From Bacteroidales bacterium (GTDB taxonomy: Bacteria; Bacteroidota; Bacteroidia; Bacteroidales; VadinHA17), in assembly GCA_012519515.1 (NCBI GenBank), contig JAAYQC010000146.1:1-53046 (forward strand): a stretch of 53,046 nucleotides of DNA, written 5' to 3'. Both the position numbers and the translations under genes were made by a program. Within the stretch, counting starts at the first letter, position 1. Each line of letters starts with the position of its first letter. Under the pieces are notes generated by a model. The model was not told the origin of the DNA and ran no database searches. It saw only the letters and a list, made by a program, of their open reading frames with translations. Shown here in pieces: positions 46,030 through 53,035 of this stretch.

Positions 46030-46192
46030 ATTTTCCCTCATCTCTCCCCTTCTCCTCTTCTCCCATTCACTTCTTCTCTCCCCTTCTCCCATTCACCCAT
46101 TCACCTCATCTCATCCATTCTCCCCTTCCCCCATTCTCCCTTTCCCCCATTCTCCCATTCACCTCTTCTCCCCCCATCCACCTCCTTTTACT
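46030..46192. repeat. 163-nt G-free, pyrimidine-rich tract
   Basis: The plus strand has no G from 46030 to 46192. It is made of drifting CATTCTCCC, CATTCACC and CTTCTC units. The minus strand is correspondingly G-rich with several runs of 3-6 G, so quadruplex or triplex formation is conceivable. It overlaps the last codons and stop of the regulator gene, and so lies in that gene's 3' region. Confidence 0.85.
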
Positions 46193-46733
46193 GCTCTCCG
46201 TCACATTTCCACAGCGGTAAAAGCTCCTCCGGCTGGAAATGCGCCAGGTGTTCTTCTGCCTCATGAGGTTCGAGCACAATATAACTAACCTTCCGCCCAA
46301 CCATCTCTTCGGCCTGAACAATTTTACGGACAAGATATTCACGGTCGATATCAGCTCCTACAAGAATCAGCTCCATCACGGGGCTGTCCTTTCCCCGGGC
46401 GAAATCGCCGGTGAGATAAACACAATCAAGATTGCCAAGCCGGTGTATGACTTTCTCTATCACACGGTCAATGCCTGTCTCCTTTAATATAATGCTGTGA
46501 ATATCCTGAAAAAGGGGATGACTGCAATTAGCCTGATAAACCTTTTTGTTTCCGTCGGTATAGGAATTTAACAATCCGGCTCCTTCAAAGCGGTTCAATT
46601 CAACACGTATGGCATTGGATGACTCCCCGAACTCCGACTCCAGACCCCTAAGGTGAGCCCTGGTACTACTGTTTAGGAAAAACTTCTTCAACAGCTTAAT
46701 GCGGGTTCGGGATGTGACTAGACTGTCGAGCAT
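46188..46733 (-). CDS. Winged-helix regulator fused to degenerate nucleotidyltransferase domain
   Basis: In 181 residues, the N-terminal ~85 are an ArsR/MarR-like winged helix (TRIKLLKKFFLNSSTRAHLRGL, SSNAIRVELNRFEGAGLL). The C-terminal ~95 resemble a MNT-type minimal nucleotidyltransferase: CVYLTGDFARGKDSPVMELILVGADID. The family motif is normally GSxARG...SDxD; here Gly-Asp replaces Gly-Ser and the catalytic acidic pair is not seen, so catalysis is doubtful. The gene sits upstream of wza on the same strand and is a likely regulator of the polysaccharide locus. A strong own promoter is at 46754-46783. Confidence 0.75.
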   Translation of the reverse strand: MLDSLVTSRTRIKLLKKFFLNSSTRAHLRGLESEFGESSNAIRVELNRFEGAGLLNSYTDGNKKVYQANCSHPLFQDIHSIILKETGIDRVIEKVIHRLGNLDCVYLTGDFARGKDSPVMELILVGADIDREYLVRKIVQAEEMVGRKVSYIVLEPHEAEEHLAHFQPEELLPLWKCDGEQ

Positions 46734-46753
46734 CAGGTTCAGTTATTGAGTAA

Positions 46754-46783
46754 CAAATTTACTCGATGTTTGAAAAAAACAAA
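46754..46783 (-). promoter_or_regulatory. Promoter of the wHTH regulator gene
   Basis: On the minus strand TTTG (46780-46783), N18, TAAATTTG (46754-46761) is a near-ideal Bacteroidota promoter. The predicted start is about 14 nt before the ATG at 46733. Confidence 0.75.
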
Positions 46784-46832
46784 TCATTTTATAAAAATTG
46801 TTTGTAAATAAATGAGAACTTAGCGACAAATA

Positions 46833-46889
46833 GTTGAAAGTTAATAGTTGAAAAGTTGAAAGTGAAAAGTTAAAAGTGAAAAGTTAAAA
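46833..46889. repeat. GTTGAAA/GTTAAAA heptamer array
   Basis: Eight units (GTTGAAA, GTTAATA, GTTGAAA, GTTGAAA, GTGAAAA, GTTAAAA, GTGAAAA, GTTAAAA) keep a 7-bp period with one extra A. It lies between the regulator promoter and dispersed-repeat copy B. Confidence 0.85.
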
Positions 46890-46936
46890 AGGTTGAACAT
46901 GAAGCGTTTAGTGTTCGGAAGCAGGGACCGCAAGAT

Positions 46937-46988
46937 AATGTATAATGTATTATAGGCGATGTGCCTCATTGAAAGAGACCGCAAGACA
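46937..46988 (+). repeat. Dispersed composite repeat, copy B
   Basis: AATGTATAATGTATTATAGGCGATGTGCC, then TCATTGAAAGAGACCGCAAGAC, is the clearest compact copy. Its first block matches copy D at 52956 base for base over about 20 nt. Its second block matches copies A, C and E. Confidence 0.75.
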
Positions 46989-47017
46989 ACTATTGAGAAG
47001 GATTGTCGGTTTAGGGC

Positions 47018-47305
47018 TTAACTGAAGGGATAATTGTGAAGGTAGGTATCTGGTCTGTCTGTTTCAGAACTATAAAATAAGTTATTTGGTACAGAAGGTA
47101 AAAAAAGGGCATTATGGTTTTTCCTCCTTTTACCAGGGTACCTGTATTTGGGTTTTGGTTTTTTCTTTGTTTCTGGAGGCTTGCTGAGCATCCTGTTGGG
47201 ACCGTGATAACATGCAAAGCTGCGCCTGGAACATGATTCAAGACTAACAGTAACTATAAGCAACATCAATAAGAGTTTCATTATAATTCCTGATAGCTTT
47301 TTCAT
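47018..47305 (-). CDS. Small basic lipoprotein
   Basis: MKKLSGIIMKLLLMLLIVTVSLESCSRR is a lipoprotein signal with a possible lipobox SLESC. The mature ~70 residues are very basic and proline-rich (KPPETKKKPKPKYRYPGKRRKN) with no domain I know. Short, Lys/Pro-rich lipoproteins of this layout occur widely in Bacteroidota without assigned function. A TG start within the signal (MKLLLML) is an alternative. It ends close to dispersed-repeat copy B, and its upstream neighbour is the NYN pseudogene. Confidence 0.6.
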   Translation of the reverse strand: MKKLSGIIMKLLLMLLIVTVSLESCSRRSFACYHGPNRMLSKPPETKKKPKPKYRYPGKRRKNHNALFLPSVPNNLFYSSETDRPDTYLHNYPFS

Positions 47306-47333
47306 TTTAGCATAAATAAATTCACTTTTTTAT

Positions 47334-47796
47334 CTACAAACGATATGCCGGATAATATATTATTATTGGAGGAACAAGATCACTGTCACCAGAAATTAAC
47401 ATGGCCATATTATATTTATCTTGAAATGCATCGATCATCATCTGTGTTGCAATATTGACATCTGTCATCTTTTCATGAAAAGTCGGCCAAATATTACCAC
47501 ATTGTCTGCATTCCGTTGTATTCCTTTGATAATTACCATAAAATACTTTAATGCCAACAGATTCAAGGGCTTCAATATAGATAGATTGCCTTTTTTGTTT
47601 GTCGGGATCATTACTAATTCTGCTTGTGAAATACTTTACTTCAATAAGTTCCTGGTTTTTCTTAAGAAGATTGCTTGCTATTTTTTTAATATTTACAATA
47701 ATCTAAATTGGCTTCAAACAGGCCAAAATACAAGTTAAACCCATCAACATATACGATTATTTTTTCTATTTTGGAGCTATTATTTGCTGAATTCAT
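47334..47796 (-). pseudogene. NYN/PIN-like RNase-family gene, frameshifted and 3'-truncated
   Basis: This is absent from the ORF track. From ATG 47796 the minus strand reads MNSANNSSKIEKIIVYVDGF, then NLYFGLFEANLDYCKY and a stop (47686-47688) next to a run of seven A. One frame over, the protein continues IKKIASNLLKKNQELIEVKYF, KRQSIYIEALESVGIKVFYG, CRQCGNIWPTFHEKMTDVNI and AMLISGDSDLVPP, then ends at TAG 47334-47336. The VDGFNLY, EKxTDVNI and SGDSDLxPP blocks are the metal-binding motifs of NYN (LabA-like) nucleases. The frame break lies at the homopolymer, and the normal C-terminus after SGDSDL is replaced by a short unrelated end, so this is most likely a decaying gene. A sequencing error could explain the frameshift but not the short end. 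Confidence 0.8.
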
Positions 47797-47830
47797 AATA
47801 ATTGTATATCTTGTGTAAAACAAAAACATC

Positions 47831-47882
47831 GTTAAAGATAGCATCTTTAACCCGACGCTCCGAAAGGAGCGTTTCTTTTTTT
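47831..47882 (+). terminator. Tandem hairpins with T-tract and no upstream gene
   Basis: GTTAAAGAT-AGC-ATCTTTAAC (47831-47851) is a perfect 9-bp stem. ACGCTCC-GAAA-GGAGCGT (47855-47872) is a perfect 7-bp stem with a GAAA tetraloop, followed by TTCTTTTTTT. It is a textbook rho-independent terminator on the plus strand, yet no plus-strand gene lies upstream, only the antisense of the NYN pseudogene. It may end a small RNA. The remainder of 47883-48083 shows no gene. Confidence 0.65.
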
Positions 47883-48083
47883 ACTATAATTTATTTAAAT
47901 ACAGTTCTTCCGGCAGGTTTATAGTAGCTTTTGATTATTAGTTCATTATTGACTATTGAACTTGTTTGGCACTTAGCGTGAAGGCGTAATTCCAGACTCG
48001 GTGCCGGGGGAGGTTTATGACGGTTTCCCTGTCCTGTTTTTCAAATAGTTCTCCAGGAAGGAGCTTATTGTTTTTTTAAGAAT

Positions 48084-48160
48084 TTAGGCGATGTGCCGCA
48101 TTGGTATAGACTTGCAAGACCTGCATGACCGCGACCGAAGGGAGCCAGACCGAAGGGAGC
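48084..48160 (+). repeat. Dispersed composite repeat, copy C
   Basis: TTAGGCGATGTGCCGCATTGG, TATAGACTTGCAAGACCTGCATGAC, then CCGCGACCGAAGGGAGCC and a second CCGAAGGGAGC. The end touches the stop codon of the MFS gene. The CCGAAGGGAGCC tail is shared only with copy A. Confidence 0.75.
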
Positions 48161-49404
48161 TACTCCGTCATATCTGCCGTCCGCGGTTTTAGAAAGGCAA
48201 GTAGCAGAATCAATGCAGCCATTACCGGGATTGCAAGCAGAGCCATGTCGCGGCCAAGATTTCCAGCATCGGTCGACTTGCCAAGCCATTCCGTGATCAA
48301 AGCGCCTGCAAAGACTCCCGTCATGTTCATCAGACCGTAACCGGCAGCACGGCGCCGCGGTGAAACAAACTGGCAAAGGATGGGCATGTTATTAGAATCA
48401 AACATGCCAAAGCCTATCCCGAAGAGTATCCCTCCTGAAAGCACACTGATCAATCCTCCCCCGAATCCGATCAGGAAGAGAGCCGGAATAGTAAGAGACA
48501 AGCCTATTGCACCCGTGTAGATCCTCCCCCGGAGGTTTTTCATTATCCACCTGTCAGCAATGATGCCTCCCGCAATCACACCAATGAATGATGAAACTGC
48601 AATTGTTATTGTGCTGAGAGGTCCGGCAACCGACATGTCAATAGCGAGTGTCTGGGAGAAAAGTGTTGGAAGCCAGTTCTTTATTGCCCATCCCGGAAAG
48701 CTTGGGACTGCAAAGTAAAACAGGATGATCCAGAAGCTTATGGTACCCAGCAGCATTCCCAGACTATGCTTAACTGATCTGAATATTCCCATGCTGCCTG
48801 CTTTTTCCGGCCGGGGAAGCGCATGCTCTCTTTGTTCAAAGAGAAGCAATGCAAGAATAAGGCTGTAAACAATGCCTATCAGGCCAAATGTGTGAAAAGC
48901 GGTTTGCCACGACCAGGCGCTTGCCACCGTGGCGCCGAAACCACCCAGGGCCTGACCGGCATACAGACCGGTCATGTGTATCCCGACTGCAAGGGAACGG
49001 GTGTTTCCCCGGTGGTAATCGGCTATCAGTGCAAGTCCTGCCGGGATATACAATGCCTCACTTATTCCCATTATGGCACGCAGTACCATCAGTTGATTGA
49101 AGCTTGAAGCATAGCCCATCGCGAGTGTCACTGACGACCATACACCAAGGCTGGCGATAATCAGCCATTTCCTGTTGACCCTGTCGGCTATCAGCCCGGC
49201 CATCGGCGACATAAGACCATAGATCCATAGGAAAATTGCAAGAAGACGGCCGAAATTCTCCGCGGTCTGCAATTCACTGATGTCAATCATCATTGCCGGC
49301 TTCATGGTCGACAACATCTGGCGGTCCATATAATTCAGCAGGGCAACTCCCCAGAGCAATCCCACCACCATCCATGGATACCATGATTTCTTTTTCAGTT
49401 CCAT
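48160..49404 (-). CDS. MFS transporter, anion:cation symporter type
   Basis: The 414-residue protein has 12 predicted membrane segments. LLNYMDRQMLSTMKPAM is the first-helix signature of the ACS family (sugar acid, sialic acid and related anion symporters). GLIADRVNRKW is the loop 2-3 MFS motif. The ATG overlaps the stop of the epimerase gene by one base, so both act together. Given that partner, uptake of sialic acid, N-acetyl-amino sugars or a derivative is likely; B. fragilis pairs an MFS NanT with an AGE-family NanE, but no neuraminate lyase is in the window. Confidence 0.85.
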   Translation of the reverse strand: MELKKKSWYPWMVVGLLWGVALLNYMDRQMLSTMKPAMMIDISELQTAENFGRLLAIFLWIYGLMSPMAGLIADRVNRKWLIIASLGVWSSVTLAMGYASSFNQLMVLRAIMGISEALYIPAGLALIADYHRGNTRSLAVGIHMTGLYAGQALGGFGATVASAWSWQTAFHTFGLIGIVYSLILALLLFEQREHALPRPEKAGSMGIFRSVKHSLGMLLGTISFWIILFYFAVPSFPGWAIKNWLPTLFSQTLAIDMSVAGPLSTITIAVSSFIGVIAGGIIADRWIMKNLRGRIYTGAIGLSLTIPALFLIGFGGGLISVLSGGILFGIGFGMFDSNNMPILCQFVSPRRRAAGYGLMNMTGVFAGALITEWLGKSTDAGNLGRDMALLAIPVMAALILLLAFLKPRTADMTE

Positions 49405-50573
49405 CAGCTTAGCTTTTCAAATGTTTTCCATACCTGGTACAATCCTCTCGGAATATGGAAACAGCCTTTCCACTTTCCTCCCTTCAGGTCAAGAAGTATC
49501 TCGCCCCGCCTGTTGAGATAACCAAACCATTCTCCAAATTCCGGATCAGGGAAATGTGTCCAGGTATATTCATGAACCTTGCGGAACCATTCAAGGCATT
49601 CAGGTTTTTTCGTATGCCTGTATCCCTTTATAAGACTTATCAGCGTCTCAACATGCACCCACCACAGCTTTTGGTCCCATTCAAGCTGCTGGAGGGGTTT
49701 TCCTTTTATATCCATAAAATAAAAAATGCCCCCATACCGGTCATCCCATCCGTAGTTCAGGATATTCAGGGTTCTTTCAACTGCTTTTTCGGCAAGAGTG
49801 CTGTCGTTGTTTCTTTCAGCCAGATCCATTATGAACCACATGGCTTCTATGCCATGTCCGGGATTTATCAGCCTGCCTTCGAAAGAGTCAGAAAATCCTC
49901 CGTCAGCTGTAACGTTTTCCCTGATCAGTCCCGAGAAAGGATCATAAAAGACCTCCATCACATCCCTGATACATTTTCGGATGATGTTTTCGACAGTCTT
50001 TTTGTCCAGCAGGTGTTCCGTTTCCAGCGCAAGGTTGCAGAGAATCATCGGTAAGGAAAATCCCCTGATCGGACGGGTTCCGGGAACGGATTTTTCATAA
50101 ATCCCCTTTGGATTATCGGCTCTTTTTAGTATAATGTTAAAAGTATTGACTGCAATTTCAGAGTAAGCTGCTTTCCCCGTTGCTTTTGACAACTGGGCGA
50201 AAGCCATTGTGGCAAAGCAATCGGAGAATATATTGTAAGGACTTATAAGTGGTTTCCCCTCGCTGGTAAGCGAAAAATACCAGTTACCCTCAGTGTCGCG
50301 GCCATATTTCTCAAGAAAAGCTGCTCCGTCTTCCGCTATTTTAAGCCATCTTTCATTTTTCTGAAGATGATTGTAAAGGGAAGCAAACATCCACACCTGT
50401 CTTCCCTGCAGCCAGATGAACTTATCTGTGTCGTAAACACGTCCCTGCCGGTCGAGACATGTGAAGAAACCTCCATTGTCCCTGTCAATGGAATGTTTTT
50501 CCCAGAACGGGATGATATTCTCAAGAAGCTCGCTTCTGTATTTTTCCGATAAGCGGCTGAATTCTGTGTTCAT
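49404..50573 (-). CDS. N-acylglucosamine 2-epimerase (AGE family)
   Basis: The 389-residue (alpha/alpha)6-barrel protein has FIWLQGRQVWMFASLYN, INPGHGIEAMWFIMDLAERN with a catalytic-type His, WWVHVETLISLIKGY with the second His, and the C-terminal EWFGYLNRRGEILLDLKGGKWKGCFHIPRGLYQ typical of renin-binding-protein/AGE enzymes. It would interconvert N-acetylmannosamine and N-acetylglucosamine, a step in sialic acid breakdown. Cellobiose 2-epimerase is a close structural relative and cannot be wholly excluded. Cytoplasmic; first gene of a two-gene unit with the MFS gene. Confidence 0.85.
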   Translation of the reverse strand: MNTEFSRLSEKYRSELLENIIPFWEKHSIDRDNGGFFTCLDRQGRVYDTDKFIWLQGRQVWMFASLYNHLQKNERWLKIAEDGAAFLEKYGRDTEGNWYFSLTSEGKPLISPYNIFSDCFATMAFAQLSKATGKAAYSEIAVNTFNIILKRADNPKGIYEKSVPGTRPIRGFSLPMILCNLALETEHLLDKKTVENIIRKCIRDVMEVFYDPFSGLIRENVTADGGFSDSFEGRLINPGHGIEAMWFIMDLAERNNDSTLAEKAVERTLNILNYGWDDRYGGIFYFMDIKGKPLQQLEWDQKLWWVHVETLISLIKGYRHTKKPECLEWFRKVHEYTWTHFPDPEFGEWFGYLNRRGEILLDLKGGKWKGCFHIPRGLYQVWKTFEKLS

Positions 50574-50697
50574 ACATTAAACATTGATGCAAAATAATAA
50601 TCCATCTTGATATTACTTACATCCGGTTTTTCCCCACGCGTTCCGGCGCCTGCCTGCCGGGGGTTTTTCCGGATATCATCAGAACAAGAAGCGGCCT

Positions 50698-52836
50698 TTA
50701 TTTAAGATAGTCATTGAAATACCCGGCTATCTTTTCAAAAAGATGAACCCTGGCCATGCCTGTCATGTTGTGTCCGGCTCCCGGATAAACAAAATAATCG
50801 ACCTGTCTGCCCTGTTTTATGCATTCATCGATAAAGGCCAGACTGTGTTGCCAGACTACCGTGGGATCGGCGGTGCCGTGAATTATAAGGAGTTTTCCCC
50901 TTAGATTGCCGGCATAGTTTATAAGCGATGATTTCTCATATCCTTCGGGGTTCTTCATCGGGGTATCCATATAACGTTCGCCGTACATCACCTCATACCA
51001 TTTCCAGTCGATAACCGGTCCGCCGGCACAGGCAGTCTTAAAGACTCCCGGGTTCCGAAGCATCAGGTTTATGGTCATGAATCCCCCGTAGCTCCATCCA
51101 TTTACACCTATCCTGTCAGGATCAACATAGCTGAGTGTCTTAAGATACCTGATCCCTGCCATCTGGTCGGCCATTTCCGTTTCGCCCAGCTGCCTGTGAA
51201 TGATGTTTTCAAAATCCCTTCCCCTGTTGTCTGAACCGCGGTTATCGAGAGTGAAAACCACGTAACCCTGCTGAGCAATATAATTCAGGAAAAAGCCGGC
51301 CCCGCCCGTCCATGATTTTGTTATCATCTGTGCATGAGGCCCTCCGTATACATAAACGAACACCGGGTACCTGACTGAAGGATCAAAATTCACAGGTTTG
51401 ATAAGGCGGCACCAGAGATCGGTGATACCGTCATCGGCCTTGATGGTGAACAGCGACATCTCCCCGGTATTGTATCCCTTGTAAGGATCCGGATCTTCAA
51501 GGAGTGTAGAGATCTTTGTTCCCTTTACGTCGATAAGGTAATATGCCCTTGCCATCTGAAGTCCGCTGAAAACATCAAGGAACCAAAGCTTGTCTTCAGA
51601 GGCATTAATGTTGTGAACGCCTTCTCCGGAGGTGATTCTTTCCGTTTTTCCCGACCTGATCTCAGTTTTGCAGAGATGCTTTTCAAGAGGACTTTCGATT
51701 GTTGATTCATAGAATACAGAAGCGCACTGCTGATCGGTTCCGATAAGTTTCAGGACTTCCCATTTTCCTTTTGTTACTTGCTTCAGGAGATTTCCAACCG
51801 TGTCGTAGAGATAAAGATGATTCCAACCGTCGCGGCGGCTTTGCCATATGAACTTCGAAGCATCTCCCGGAAGAAAATACAAACCGTGCATAGGTTCAAC
51901 GTACTTGTCGCTGCTTTCTTCAAACAGCTTCCTGACCAGTTCTCCTGTTGATGCATCATATTTATTCATCCTGAAATAGTTCTGATCACGGTTCAGTATC
52001 CCGGCAAAAATGTATCTGCATGAAGGATCCCAGGTCACTGAAGTGATATACTGGTTTTCGGGACCCTCCGTCTGAAGATAAACTATCTCGTTGTGAAGGG
52101 GATCGAAGATACCCAGCCGGAGCTTCTCGCTTTTCATCCCTGCCATAGGGTATTTGATGAGCGAGCTTTCCGCGATCCGGCTTGTAATATCAACAAGCGG
52201 GTAATCGGTGACTTCTCTCTGATCGATCCTGTAAAATGCGAGCTTACTGCCGTCGGGCGACCAGTAAAGACCGGCATCGATACCAAATTCGTTGCGGGAT
52301 GGGATTTGTCCGTAAGCAATTTCCCTGTCATTATCTCCATTTACCTGAATCGCTTGTCCGTCAATTGAAACAAACAGGTTATTTTCAAGGGTCCAGGCAA
52401 CGTTGAGGCTATTGCCGCTGATAGTCACATTTTCGCCTGAGCCGTCATACTCATTCACTTTCATCAGTTTTGACGACGAAAGATCGAAAAGGAATATCCT
52501 GTTCTCAGCAGTAAAATAGAAACTGTTGCTCCCGTTCCAGGATATGAAAGGAAAGCGATTAAGTTCATTCTCCTTCAGTTCTTTCATTTTCAGGTTGAGC
52601 TCATCAAGTTTCAGTATGATATCAGCTTCTGACGGATTGATAACCGTTTTCTGTATCAGGCTTTCGTTTTCAATCCATGTGAATGAATTGAGTCCCGGCC
52701 TCCAGGAAAGACCTGTGATTGATTTGGGTGAAAGTTCCCTGTTAAGGTAATCTGAAGCGCTGAATACCTTGTCCTGTGCTGAAGTTTCAAATGCCAATAC
52801 AATGACAACCAGCAGGGTAAAAATTTTTCTTGTCAT
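50698..52836 (-). CDS. Dipeptidyl-peptidase IV-like S9 serine peptidase
   Basis: The signal peptide MTRKIFTLLVVIVLAFETSAQ is followed by a beta-propeller (~30-470) and an alpha/beta hydrolase domain (~480-712). The catalytic triad is visible: GVNGWSYGGFMT (Ser), IHGTADPTVVWQHS (Asp) and YPGAGHNMTG (His). The 712-residue length fits bacterial DPP IV. It would clip dipeptides, typically X-Pro or X-Ala, from oligopeptides in the periplasm. The expected Glu pair of DPP IV (family motif DW..YEE) is not obvious to me by eye, so fine specificity is open. TATCTTTG (52853-52860, minus) is a plausible -7 box. Confidence 0.9.
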   Translation of the reverse strand: MTRKIFTLLVVIVLAFETSAQDKVFSASDYLNRELSPKSITGLSWRPGLNSFTWIENESLIQKTVINPSEADIILKLDELNLKMKELKENELNRFPFISWNGSNSFYFTAENRIFLFDLSSSKLMKVNEYDGSGENVTISGNSLNVAWTLENNLFVSIDGQAIQVNGDNDREIAYGQIPSRNEFGIDAGLYWSPDGSKLAFYRIDQREVTDYPLVDITSRIAESSLIKYPMAGMKSEKLRLGIFDPLHNEIVYLQTEGPENQYITSVTWDPSCRYIFAGILNRDQNYFRMNKYDASTGELVRKLFEESSDKYVEPMHGLYFLPGDASKFIWQSRRDGWNHLYLYDTVGNLLKQVTKGKWEVLKLIGTDQQCASVFYESTIESPLEKHLCKTEIRSGKTERITSGEGVHNINASEDKLWFLDVFSGLQMARAYYLIDVKGTKISTLLEDPDPYKGYNTGEMSLFTIKADDGITDLWCRLIKPVNFDPSVRYPVFVYVYGGPHAQMITKSWTGGAGFFLNYIAQQGYVVFTLDNRGSDNRGRDFENIIHRQLGETEMADQMAGIRYLKTLSYVDPDRIGVNGWSYGGFMTINLMLRNPGVFKTACAGGPVIDWKWYEVMYGERYMDTPMKNPEGYEKSSLINYAGNLRGKLLIIHGTADPTVVWQHSLAFIDECIKQGRQVDYFVYPGAGHNMTGMARVHLFEKIAGYFNDYLK

Positions 52837-52852
52837 ATTTCCGAGCTTTGTT

Positions 52853-52860
52853 CAAAGATA
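52853..52860 (-). promoter_or_regulatory. -7 promoter element of the S9 peptidase gene
   Basis: On the minus strand TATCTTTG fits TAnnTTTG, 16 nt before the ATG. I found no convincing TTTG -33 element, so this is weaker than the two promoters at 45.9 and 46.8 kb. Confidence 0.45.
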
Positions 52861-52955
52861 GGCATTTCGGCTCATCTGATAGCCGCCATGACAATAACAT
52901 TTCCGGGGGGACGTCAATTTACCGGAGACTATCGTCATACAGGCCAAAATGATGC

Positions 52956-52998
52956 AATGTATAATGTATTATAGGCGATGGATTATAGGCGATGTATA
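52956..52998 (+). repeat. Dispersed composite repeat, copy D (partial)
   Basis: AATGTATAATGTATTATAGGCGATGG is followed by a second ATTATAGGCGATG, so the block is doubled as in copy A. The CATTG/AGAC/TGCAAGAC half is missing. It runs directly into the CAATTAG heptamer array. Confidence 0.7.
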
Positions 52999-53000
52999 AA

Positions 53001-53035
53001 CAATTAGCAATTAGCAATTAACAATTAACAATTAT
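53001..53035. repeat. CAATTAG heptamer array
   Basis: Five exact-period units (CAATTAG, CAATTAG, CAATTAA, CAATTAA, CAATTAT) reach nearly to the window end. It may continue beyond the window. Confidence 0.85.

Noticed and set aside
46106-46342. 78-residue minus-strand ORF overlapping the regulator end
   Set aside because: Its sequence (GRMGERENGGRGEW) is simply the G-rich complement of the low-complexity tract.
47421-47738. 105-residue plus-strand ORF
   Set aside because: It is antisense to the NYN pseudogene, whose motifs are clear on the minus strand.
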